Assembly (NCBI RefSeq): GCF_016775475.1
Contig: NZ_JAEUXJ010000016.1
Location: 1-64,000 of the forward strand
Direction: 5' to 3'
DNA from: Belnapia mucosa
GTDB taxonomy: Bacteria; Pseudomonadota; Alphaproteobacteria; Acetobacterales; Acetobacteraceae
Length of the DNA stretch: 64,000 nucleotides
Each line of letters starts with the position of its first letter. The first letter of the stretch is position 1. The notes below the pieces were generated by a model. That model saw nothing but the letters and a program-made list of their open reading frames with translations. It was not told the origin of the DNA and made no database searches. The position numbers were made by a program, and so were the translations under genes. Positions 25,351-32,369 of this stretch are shown piece after piece.

Positions 25351-26304
25351 TTACCGGGCCGCCAGCACCGCCTCCACCACCTCCTGCACCTCCAGCGCCT
25401 CGCGCAGCGTCGCCAGGTGGTGCGGCTGCCCGCGGGTCATCGCGGCGACGCCGGCGAGCTGGTCGCGCAGCACCAGCGGCCGCATCCGCTCATTCGGCAG
25501 CGCATCCGGCGCCGGGGCCCAGGCGCCATCCGCGCCGCGCCGCTCGGCGATGGACCAGTCGCGCAGCCGGATGGCGTCGTTCAGCACCCAGGCATTGGTG
25601 TCGTCCTTCGCCGTGGTGCCGACGCCGCCCGAGAGCTCGACCGGCACGCCACCCGCGGTCAGCCGCGCCCGGATCGCCGTCTCGGCGCCGTCGCCGGGCG
25701 GGTAGGTGACGGAGGCTTCCTCCAGCGCCAGCGGCCCGAGCCGCCGGCGGGTGAGGAAGAGGAAATGCGAGACCACCTCGCGGGTGAAGCCGCCTTCCGC
25801 CCGCCGCGCCAGCCAGCCGGCCGCATCCTGCTGCCAGCCGCGTGGCCAGGTGGCGAAGCCGACCTCGATCGCCAGCCGCGCCGGCACCAGGTCGCGCTGC
25901 CAGGCGGCGAGCTGCCGCACCGCCGGCGAGGAGGCCATGGGGAAATTCACCGCCGCCCGCGCCCCCGCCGCCTCGGCCCGGGCGACGAAGCCGCGGGCCT
26001 CGGCGAGGTCGGTCGCCAGGGGCTTCTCGAGGAATACCGCCTTGCCTGCCGCCAGCGCGGCCTCGGCCAGCGGCACATGCGCCGCCGGCGGCGCGGCGAT
26101 GTAGAGGCAGTCACAGGCCGCGATCACCGCCGCGGCCGAGTCCAGCATCGGCACGCCCTCCGGCAGCCGTGCCGCCGCCCCCGGCGAGGGATCCCAGACG
26201 CCGACCGGCCGGACGCTCTCGCCCGCATGGGCCAGGGCGGCGCGCAGCAGGCGTTCGCCCATGATGCCATAGCCGATGATGCCGAGGGCGATGGGGTCGG
26301 GCAT
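25351..26304 (-). CDS. Gfo/Idh/MocA family oxidoreductase
   Basis: 317-aa NAD(P)-dependent sugar or inositol dehydrogenase-like protein. The Rossmann domain starts IALGIIGYGIMGERLLRAAL and has AVFLEKPLATDLAEA, the family EKP motif with its catalytic lysine. The C-terminal alpha/beta domain is complete. ATG 26304 was chosen because the Rossmann fold begins right there. Upstream codons read through the region between this gene and the TetR stop. It converges on the dehydratase gene, with 25 bp between stops. Possibly acts on a nucleotide sugar of the same pathway; unproven. Confidence 0.87.
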   Translation of the reverse strand: MPDPIALGIIGYGIMGERLLRAALAHAGESVRPVGVWDPSPGAAARLPEGVPMLDSAAAVIAACDCLYIAAPPAAHVPLAEAALAAGKAVFLEKPLATDLAEARGFVARAEAAGARAAVNFPMASSPAVRQLAAWQRDLVPARLAIEVGFATWPRGWQQDAAGWLARRAEGGFTREVVSHFLFLTRRRLGPLALEEASVTYPPGDGAETAIRARLTAGGVPVELSGGVGTTAKDDTNAWVLNDAIRLRDWSIAERRGADGAWAPAPDALPNERMRPLVLRDQLAGVAAMTRGQPHHLATLREALEVQEVVEAVLAAR

Positions 26305-26365
26305 GCGCGGGTCTCCGTGACGGGGGCCGCACCAAAGCCGCCGGGCCGGCGCTTGTCGAGGGTCC

Positions 26366-26986
26366 TCAGGCGCCCGGCCGGCCGCGCTCCACCATGGCGA
26401 TGATGGTGCGGCGCAGCTCCGCCACCGCCTCCTCCGGCGCGATCTCGCCGCGCGCCGCGGCCTCGGCGAGGGCATCCGCCGCGCCCAGCATGGCCCAGAG
26501 GGCCGGCGGTCTGAGGCTCCCGCCCTCGGTGAAGGGTTCCAGGATGGCGCGACAGCGGGCGATGAAGCCTGACTGGTAGCCCCGCCGCAGCGCATCCATC
26601 TCCGGCGCGCCGGCGAGCGCGGCGGCGACGCCGGGGATCTCCTGCCCCTGGGTCAGCACGCAGCCGATCGTCGCCGAGGCGATGACCTCCGCCCTCGCCG
26701 CCAGGCCGGGACCGCATTCCGCCAGCGCATCCTCCAGGATCGCGGTCTGCCGCGCGTCGTAGTCGCGGAAGAGCGCGACCAGCAGGCCGTTGCGGGTCTC
26801 GAAATGGTCATAGACCACCGGCTTGGTGACGCCGGCCTGCTCGGCGAGCCGCCCGAGGGTCAGGGCATCCGTCCCCTCCTCCCGCACCAGCCGCCGGGCG
26901 GTGTCGATCAGTTGCGCATGCCGCTCCTCGCGGGACAGGCGGCGCCGCGCGGAGGGGCCAGGGGAGAGGCCTGGGATGCTTGACAA
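26366..26986 (-). CDS. TetR family transcriptional regulator
   Basis: 206-aa repressor. The HTH is RRLVREEGTDALTLGRLAEQAGVTKPVVYDHFETRNGLLVALFRDYD, with the classic TetR spacing; the C-terminal ligand domain is helical. The start is uncertain. TTG 26986 gives a normal length, but the codon abuts the operator described below, leaving little leader. GTG and TTG codons further upstream are also in frame. It is divergent from the quinone oxidoreductase at 27063, and a dyad in the shared gap sits inside that gene's promoter, so it probably represses both. Confidence 0.85.
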   Translation of the reverse strand: MSSIPGLSPGPSARRRLSREERHAQLIDTARRLVREEGTDALTLGRLAEQAGVTKPVVYDHFETRNGLLVALFRDYDARQTAILEDALAECGPGLAARAEVIASATIGCVLTQGQEIPGVAAALAGAPEMDALRRGYQSGFIARCRAILEPFTEGGSLRPPALWAMLGAADALAEAAARGEIAPEEAVAELRRTIIAMVERGRPGA

Positions 26987-27007
26987 GTAACCTACCAAAG
27001 GTAACTT
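26980..27007 (+). promoter_or_regulatory. Promoter with embedded TetR operator
   Basis: A perfect -35 TTGACA (26980-26985) faces the oxidoreductase, with a weaker -10 TAACTT at 27002-27007 (16-bp spacer). The spacer holds an inverted repeat GTAACCT-N5-AGGTAAC (26987-27005, one mismatch in seven). This AT-rich island contrasts with the surrounding GC-rich sequence. Binding there would block polymerase. Confidence 0.65.
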
Positions 27008-27062
27008 ACTAAAAGTATATAACACCCACGCTCCCGAGCCAAGCCGCCAGGAGGCTAAGCCC

Positions 27063-27659
27063 ATGCATGCCTTGATCGTCGTCTCGCATCCCGATCCCGC
27101 ATCCCTCACCCATGCGGTGGCCCGGCAGGTGATGGCCGGCCTCGGCACCCATCCTGACACGACGAGCGAGCTGGCCGATCTCGCTGCCGAGGGGTTCGAC
27201 CCGCGCTTCACGCTCACCGATGTCGCGCAGTTCAACGGCCGTGGTGCGGCGGGTCCCGATATCCTCGCCGAGCAGCGGCGGATCGACCGGGCCGACCTGC
27301 TGGTGCTGGTCTACCCGGTCTATTGGTGGTCCATGCCGGGACTGCTGAAGGGCTGGATCGACCGGGTCTTCACCGGGGGCTGGGCCTATGCCGAGCTGCC
27401 GGGGGGCGGCACGGAGAAGCGGCTCGGCCGGCTCCCGGTGCAGCTCCTCGGCATCGGCGGCGCCGATGCGGGGACCATGGCGCGGCGCGGCTATGCCGAG
27501 GCCATGCGGACCCAGATCGACCACGGGATCTTCGGCTATTGCGGCGCGCCGGTGGTGGGGTCTGACCTGCTGCTGCATGAGGATGCGCCATCGCGGGAGC
27601 GGGCGCTGCGCCGGGCCTTCGAGATCGGCGCCGGGCTGGCCGTCGCGGTAGCGCAATAG
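27063..27659 (+). CDS. NAD(P)H:quinone oxidoreductase, flavodoxin-like fold
   Basis: 198-aa cytoplasmic flavoprotein of the NQO1/MdaB/YwrO group, which reduces quinones by two electrons and protects against quinone or electrophile stress. Visible marks are HALIVVSHPDPASLTHAVA (flavin phosphate loop) and LVYPVYWWSMPGLLKGWIDRVFTGGWAY (isoalloxazine site). Divergent from a TetR gene with an operator between them, the usual architecture for inducible detoxification. The inducer is probably a quinone-like compound, by inference. Confidence 0.9.
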   Translation: MHALIVVSHPDPASLTHAVARQVMAGLGTHPDTTSELADLAAEGFDPRFTLTDVAQFNGRGAAGPDILAEQRRIDRADLLVLVYPVYWWSMPGLLKGWIDRVFTGGWAYAELPGGGTEKRLGRLPVQLLGIGGADAGTMARRGYAEAMRTQIDHGIFGYCGAPVVGSDLLLHEDAPSRERALRRAFEIGAGLAVAVAQ

Positions 27660-27663
27660 GGAC

Positions 27664-27692
27664 TTGCGCTGTCAGTGCGTTCTGGTTATGTT
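27664..27692 (+). promoter_or_regulatory. Sigma70-like promoter of the DUF4096 gene
   Basis: TTGCGC (27664-27669), 17-bp spacer, TATGTT (27687-27692). It begins only 5 bp after the stop of the oxidoreductase. Predicted transcription start near 27699 supports ATG 27721 as the start codon of the following gene. Confidence 0.5.
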
Positions 27693-27720
27693 CCGGTTTC
27701 GCAACTGGAGCCCGCGTCCC

Positions 27721-28443
27721 ATGCTCCTCCGCCGCCGCAAGCGCCGCCGCTCAGACCCCATCCCCGCCGGCATCATCCCCAAGGACTTCGTGGTCCGGCA
27801 CGACCTGCTGCGCCGGCTCTGCCTCGACCCGATCATGGGACTGACCCCGCCCCGGCCCTGGGCGCCGATGACCGATGCCGAATGGGCCGCGCTGGAGCCG
27901 GTGCTTGCCGGCATGGGCTGCGGCCTGCACGACCGGGGCCGGCCGCTCGACTGCACACCAAGGGAGAGGCTCGACGCCATCTTCCGTTGGGCCACCACCA
28001 AACACCGGGGCGGGCGTGCACCCTGGCGCCTGCTGCCGGAGGAGTTCGGCAAGCCGGATACCGTCAGCCGGAGCTACCGTCGCTGGGCCAAGCAGGGGCT
28101 CTGGGCCCGGCTGCTGGTCGAACTCGCCCTCAAGCGCGAGGCGCTGGCCAGCCTCGCCCACCGCCTCTGCTGCGCCTTCCGTCGCGCCATCCGCATCATG
28201 GGGAGCCTGCGCTCGATCGTGCTGGCGAGGCGCCTGAAGCTGTTCTCCGCCCTGCCCGCGCCCTCGCAAGTCCTCCCCGATCCGGATTTGTCCGAAATCT
28301 ACCGCCCCATCCATCTGGCCTTCGCCGACTCCATGCTGAAGCGCCTCTGGTTCCCGCCCGCCCGCCTCTTCCGTCTGCTCCGCTCCATGCACCGCATCGT
28401 CGGCGGCCGCGCCCGCATCCCCCGCTGGATGGAACCGGCCTGA
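27721..28443 (+). CDS. DUF4096 protein, probable domesticated IS5-type transposase N-domain
   Basis: 240-aa protein. Residues about 43-135 match the N-terminal, DNA-binding part of IS5-family transposases (DUF4096): MTDAEWAALEPVLAGMGCG, GRPLDCTPRERLDAIFRWATTKHRGG, WRLLPEEFGKPDTVSRSYRRWAKQGLWARLL. No DDE catalytic domain follows. Instead there is a basic, Leu/Arg-rich tail without recognised motifs. No terminal inverted repeats or target duplications were seen. The gene has its own promoter and a ribosome site (CTGGAG) before ATG 27721. It may be an exapted DNA-binding protein; a decayed insertion is the alternative. Confidence 0.7.
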   Translation: MLLRRRKRRRSDPIPAGIIPKDFVVRHDLLRRLCLDPIMGLTPPRPWAPMTDAEWAALEPVLAGMGCGLHDRGRPLDCTPRERLDAIFRWATTKHRGGRAPWRLLPEEFGKPDTVSRSYRRWAKQGLWARLLVELALKREALASLAHRLCCAFRRAIRIMGSLRSIVLARRLKLFSALPAPSQVLPDPDLSEIYRPIHLAFADSMLKRLWFPPARLFRLLRSMHRIVGGRARIPRWMEPA

Positions 28444-28470
28444 TGCGGCACCCCATCCCCCTCCCCCTCG

Positions 28471-28520
28471 CCTGCCCATTCGGGGCCCCCACGGCGCCAC
28501 GCAGCGGTGTCGTGGGGAGT
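28471..28520. repeat. Dispersed palindromic repeat, copy B
   Basis: Matches 15992-16043 with only scattered substitutions. CCCCAC (28487-28492) can pair with GTGGGG (28512-28517), enclosing GGCGCC and GCGGTGTC. It lies between the DUF4096 gene and the second DegT gene. Confidence 0.7.
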
Positions 28521-28559
28521 GGAGGTGGAGGGAACCGGCCCAGTCCGATGTTGCAACGC

Positions 28560-28603
28560 GACAAACTCGGTGATTTGTCCCGCCCCGCCGGCGGGTCTAA
28601 TCC
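28560..28603 (+). promoter_or_regulatory. Promoter and dyad upstream of the second DegT gene
   Basis: Perfect dyad GACAAA-N8-TTTGTC (28560-28579) overlaps a -35 TTGTCC (28575-28580). A 17-bp spacer leads to TAATCC (28598-28603). The expected start point coincides with the ATG at 28610, so the mRNA would be leaderless or nearly so. The dyad fits a repressor site. Confidence 0.45.
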
Positions 28604-28609
28604 CCCGTC

Positions 28610-29770
28610 ATGAGCACAGCCGCACCCCGCCCCATCGCCTTCTTCGACATGAAGGCCCAGCAGGCGCTGATCCGGTCCGAGATCGATGCCGGCATCGCCC
28701 GCATCCTCGACCATGGCCGCTTCATCCAGGGCCCCGAGGTCGATGCCGTTGAGGCCGCGCTCGCCGCCTTCTCCGGCGCGCAGCATGCGGTTGGCGTCTC
28801 CTCCGGCACGGATGCCCTGCAGATCGCGATGATGGCCGAGGGCATCGGGCCCGGCGATGCCGTCTTCCTGCCCGCCTTCACCTATACCGCGACCGCCGAG
28901 GTGCCGCTCGTCCTCGGCGCCACGCCCGTCTTCGTCGATGTCGATCCCGCCAGCTTCAATATCGACCTCCGGGATCTCGAACACCGCCTCGCCCTGGTGC
29001 AGCGGGAAGGCCGGCTGCGCCCCCGCGCCGTGGTCGGCGTCGATCTCTATGGCCTGCCCGCCGACTGGCCGGCGATCGAGGCGCTCTGCGCCCGGCACGG
29101 CATGTTCGCCCTCGACGATGCGGCCCAGGCCTTCGGCGGCGCACTCGGCACCCGCCGGCTCGGCACCCATGCCGATGCCACGGCGCTGAGCTTCTACCCG
29201 ACCAAGACGCTCGGCTGTTACGGCGATGGCGGCGCCATCCTGACCAATGACGCGAGCCGGGCGGAGCTCTACCGCTCGCTCCGCACCCATGGCGAGGGCA
29301 AGACCCGCTACGAGGTGCAGCGCACCGGGATGAATGGCCGGCTGGATTCCATCCAGGCCGCTATCCTGCTGGCGAAGCTCCCCCTGCTGGAGGGCGAGCT
29401 GAAATCCCGCGCCCGGGTCGCCGGCTGGTACGAGGCAGCACTGGCCGGCCGCGTCCGCACCCCGCAGGTGCCGGATGGCAGCACCAGCGCCTGGGGCATC
29501 TACACCGTCACCCTGCCCGATGCCGCGGCGCGGGCCCGGGTGCAGGAAAGCATGAAGGCGGCCGGCATCCCCTCGGCCATCTATTACCCGAAGCCGCTGC
29601 ACCACCAGCCGGCCTATGCCGGCGCCCATGCCGCGGGGATCGCGGGCGGGCCGCCGCCGCTCCCGGTCAGCGAGAGGCTTTGCGACCAGGTGCTCTCGCT
29701 GCCGATGCACCCCTACCTGACCGAGGCGGAGGTCGGCCGGGTCGCCGCCGCCCTCCTGGCCGGGCTTTAA
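28610..29770 (+). CDS. DegT/DnrJ/EryC1/StrS aminotransferase (WbpE/WlbE-like)
   Basis: 386-aa PLP-dependent sugar aminotransferase. IAFFDMKAQQALIRSEID at the N terminus and FIQGPEVDAVEAALAAFSGA are typical of the WbpE/WlbE group that aminates UDP-3-keto-GlcNAcA-type sugars. The PLP lysine lies in LSFYPTKTLGCYGDGG; SSGTDALQIAM binds the phosphate. It is not adjacent to the polysaccharide cluster but probably feeds the same or a second glycan. No ribosome site is visible before ATG, matching the leaderless prediction. Confidence 0.9.
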   Translation: MSTAAPRPIAFFDMKAQQALIRSEIDAGIARILDHGRFIQGPEVDAVEAALAAFSGAQHAVGVSSGTDALQIAMMAEGIGPGDAVFLPAFTYTATAEVPLVLGATPVFVDVDPASFNIDLRDLEHRLALVQREGRLRPRAVVGVDLYGLPADWPAIEALCARHGMFALDDAAQAFGGALGTRRLGTHADATALSFYPTKTLGCYGDGGAILTNDASRAELYRSLRTHGEGKTRYEVQRTGMNGRLDSIQAAILLAKLPLLEGELKSRARVAGWYEAALAGRVRTPQVPDGSTSAWGIYTVTLPDAAARARVQESMKAAGIPSAIYYPKPLHHQPAYAGAHAAGIAGGPPPLPVSERLCDQVLSLPMHPYLTEAEVGRVAAALLAGL

Positions 29771-29836
29771 TTCTCGGCGGGGGCCTTCCCGCTTGAACCG
29801 GCCGGTCCCGCCGCGCTTCCATGATGATCCAGCGTC

Positions 29837-30586
29837 ATGGAGGCCAAGGCGGTGCCACACCCCTCTCCCCTGCGGCGGCGATTGCTTCTCGCCGCCGGCG
29901 CCGCCCTGGCCGCAGCGCCCTATGCCCGGGCCGCGGCCGAACCGGTGGATGTGCTGCTGGTCCTCGCCGTCGATGTCTCCCGCTCGGTCGACGAGGACGA
30001 GGCGCGCCTCCAGCGGGAGGGCTACCGTGCCGCCGTCTCCGACCCGGCAGTGGTCGAGGCCATCCGCGGCGGCATGATGGGTGCCATCGGCCTCGCCTAT
30101 GTCGAATGGGCGGGGGCCGAGTATCAGCGGCTGGTCATCCCCTGGACCCGCATCGCCGGCGCCGCCGAGGCGCAGGGCTGGGCGGAGCGGCTGGCCGAGG
30201 CGCCGCGCGCCTCGCTCTCCTGGACCTCGATCTCGGGCGCGCTGGACTTCTCGCTGCGGGTGCTGAACGACGCCCCCTTCGAGGCGTCGCGCCGCGTCAT
30301 CGATGTCTCCGGCGATGGGGTGAACAACAGCGGCGGGCCGGTGGAGCTGGCCCGCGACCGGGTGGTGGCCGAGGGCGTGACCATCAACGGCCTGCCGATC
30401 GTGAACGACCGCCCGACCTTCGGCCGCATGCCGCCTGTGCCGCTCGATGACTACTACCGGGAGAATGTGATCGGCGGCCCCGGCGCCTTCGTCGTGGTCG
30501 CCGAGGATTTCCAGAGCTTCGGCCTGGCGGTGAAGCGCAAGCTCATCCGCGAGATCGCGGCGCTTGACGGGCCGACGAAGATTTAG
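29837..30586 (+). CDS. DUF1194 (vWA-like) exported protein
   Basis: 249-aa protein. Residues 1-33 form a signal peptide (LRRRLLLAAGAALAAAPYARAAA). The mature part is one DUF1194 domain, a von Willebrand A-like fold. DVSRSVDEDEARLQREGY provides the MIDAS DxSxS motif, and VIDVSGDGVNNSGG the later metal or threonine-loop positions. Predicted periplasmic and metal-dependent, with adhesion or complex-assembly roles suggested by the fold only. The next gene converges, with 13 bp between stops. Confidence 0.85.
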   Translation: MEAKAVPHPSPLRRRLLLAAGAALAAAPYARAAAEPVDVLLVLAVDVSRSVDEDEARLQREGYRAAVSDPAVVEAIRGGMMGAIGLAYVEWAGAEYQRLVIPWTRIAGAAEAQGWAERLAEAPRASLSWTSISGALDFSLRVLNDAPFEASRRVIDVSGDGVNNSGGPVELARDRVVAEGVTINGLPIVNDRPTFGRMPPVPLDDYYRENVIGGPGAFVVVAEDFQSFGLAVKRKLIREIAALDGPTKI

Positions 30587-30599
30587 TATTGTTTTCCTA

Positions 30600-31022
30600 T
30601 CATCGCTCTATGTCTTCGATCGACAGGCCGAAGGCGGCGACGCCCTCGGCCAGCAGGTCGCCGAGCATCTCCATCTGCACGAGATAGGCGCCGGCCCCCA
30701 TCGCCTCGTTCCGCTCGGTGGCGAGGCGAACCGCCTCCTCCCAGTCCTCGGGCCCATAATCGCCACGGCCGGTCCAGGCCAGGGCGATCAGCGCCGCCTG
30801 CTCGTCCTGGTTCAGCCCGTCGATGAAGGCGACGAGCGTCTCCTCGGTCATGTCGTCCGGGTCCTCCTGGAGGAGGGCGGCCTCGCTGTCGTCATCCTCG
30901 GAGAGCTGCTCGGGATCGCCCTCCTCGGTGCCTTGCAGGGCCCGGGCATGGTCCACGATCGTGGCCACGGTCTCCAGGCTGATGCCCAGATCGACTTCAT
31001 CGTCATCGGTCGGAGGTGCCAT
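30600..31022 (-). CDS. DUF3775 domain protein
   Basis: 140-aa acidic cytoplasmic protein. The first 60 residues are rich in Asp and Glu; residues about 65-135 carry the DUF3775 core (LVAFIDGLNQDEQAALIALAWTGRGDYGPEDW, then AGAYLVQMEMLGDLLAEGVAAFG). Function unknown. ATG 31022 was preferred because the start of the acidic domain follows directly; the upstream extension to 31172 overlaps the leader of the divergent gene and has no domain match. Confidence 0.8.
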   Translation of the reverse strand: MAPPTDDDEVDLGISLETVATIVDHARALQGTEEGDPEQLSEDDDSEAALLQEDPDDMTEETLVAFIDGLNQDEQAALIALAWTGRGDYGPEDWEEAVRLATERNEAMGAGAYLVQMEMLGDLLAEGVAAFGLSIEDIER

Positions 31023-31216
31023 GGCGTCCCGGTCCCCAGTTGCGGCCTCGTTGCGGTCACCCGGATAAGCCTCGGACCCCGCAGCGGTTCCCCACGCGCC
31101 GGGCGATAGGATGAAAGCGCGACTACACCGATACGGGATGCAACAGGAGGGCGAAAGCGGCGTTGCGGACAAGCGGCCCGTCCTTCAGACGAACCGACAA
31201 TGGGAGCCCCCAACCC

Positions 31217-31612
31217 ATGGATATCTCTCGCTTTGGCTCGCTGCGCTGTCTGCTTGGCACTGCCGGTCTCGTCGTCGTCTGCGGCTTCCCCACCCCCAGC
31301 GGCGCCGTCATGCCGGCGCTGGAGGCCCCCTCCCTCGTCACTCCCGGCCTCGGCTGCGGTGCGGCCCCGGCGGCCAATGCCCTCTATGGCCAGGTCGCGC
31401 TGCGCCGCCAGCGCCCGCGCCAGGCCCCGGTCCGACGGGCCGAGGCCGCCCGGTCCTCCACCCCTCGGGCCGCCCCGCGGGAAGCGCCGCGCGAGGCCAG
31501 CGAGCCGCTGCCGAGCCTGAGCAAGGCCTTCTATACCTGCGCCGCGACACCCTGGACCGCCCAGCCGGTCGGCGCCGGATGGCTGGCGGTGGGGCCGGTC
31601 CGCCGCAGCTGA
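31217..31612 (+). CDS. Hypothetical exported protein
   Basis: 131-aa product with a plausible signal peptide (FGSLRCLLGTAGLVVVCGFPTPSGA). The mature part has two regions: a central Arg/Pro/Ala-rich segment (RRQRPRQAPVRRAEAARSS) and a C-terminal block, KAFYTCAATPWTAQPVGAGW. Two cysteines remain after the leader and could form one disulphide. No known family. ATG 31217 is preferred over 31163 because the leader then starts properly and GGGAGC precedes it. It is divergent from DUF3775. Confidence 0.55.
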   Translation: MDISRFGSLRCLLGTAGLVVVCGFPTPSGAVMPALEAPSLVTPGLGCGAAPAANALYGQVALRRQRPRQAPVRRAEAARSSTPRAAPREAPREASEPLPSLSKAFYTCAATPWTAQPVGAGWLAVGPVRRS

Positions 31613-31640
31613 ATCACCGAATCGGGTTATGCTCCCCCGC

Positions 31641-32369
31641 ATGACCCGGATCCTCATCGTCAACAGCAACACCACCGACAGCGTCACGGCCCGGATCGGC
31701 GCCGCGGCGCGGGCGGTGGCGCCTCCGGGCGTCGAGGTCGAAGCGGTCTCCGCCCCCTATGGCCTGCCGCTCATCGTCACCCGCGCCGATTGGCTGGTGG
31801 CGGGGCCGGCGACGCTCGCCGCCCTCTCGGCCCGGCGGGGCGGGTATGATGCCGCGGTCATCGCCTGCTTCGGCGATCCCGGCCTGGATGCGGCGAAGGA
31901 GCTGCTGGAGGTGCCGGTGCTCGGCATCTCGGAAGCGGCCTTCCATGCCGCCGCCATGCTCGGCCGGCGTTTCGCCGTGGTCAGCTTCACTGCCGCGCTG
32001 CGGCCGATGTTCGAGGATTGCCTGGACCATCACGGCCTCCGCGCCCGCTGCTGCGGCTTCCGCATGGGCCCGCCCTTCAGCGGCGATCCCGGCCGGGTCG
32101 CGGAGGAACGGCGCGACCTGCTGATCACCCTCTGCCGCGAGGCGGTGGAGCAGGACGGGGCCGAGGTGGTGATCCTCGCCGGCGGGCCGCTCGCCGGCCT
32201 GGCGCCGGTGCTGCAGCCGCATCTGCCGGTGCCGCTGGTCGATGGCACCCAGGCCGCCGTGCGGCTGGCCGTGGCCCTGGCGGGGCTGGCGCCCACCGGC
32301 AGCAGCCGTGCCCGGACGCTCAGCGGCTATGACGCCGACCTCACCCGCCTCTATGCGGGGCGGGCATGA
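31641..32369 (+). CDS. Asp/Glu/hydantoin racemase family protein
   Basis: 242-aa member of the racemase superfamily, closest in pattern to hydantoin racemase HyuE (MTRILIVNSNTTDSVTARIG; GISEAAFHAAAMLGRRFAVVSF). The first catalytic cysteine is Cys76 in IACFGDPGL. The second catalytic cysteine, normally in a GCAG motif near residue 180, is replaced: the sequence reads ILAGGPLAG (178-186). Two-base racemisation by the normal mechanism would therefore be impaired. It could be a decarboxylase- or isomerase-like variant, or inactive. ATG 31641 was chosen. Its stop overlaps the ChaA start by 4 bp. Confidence 0.85.
   Translation: MTRILIVNSNTTDSVTARIGAAARAVAPPGVEVEAVSAPYGLPLIVTRADWLVAGPATLAALSARRGGYDAAVIACFGDPGLDAAKELLEVPVLGISEAAFHAAAMLGRRFAVVSFTAALRPMFEDCLDHHGLRARCCGFRMGPPFSGDPGRVAEERRDLLITLCREAVEQDGAEVVILAGGPLAGLAPVLQPHLPVPLVDGTQAAVRLAVALAGLAPTGSSRARTLSGYDADLTRLYAGRA

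Noticed and set aside
27721-28443. Complete IS5 insertion sequence
   Set aside because: No DDE catalytic residues, terminal inverted repeats or target duplication.
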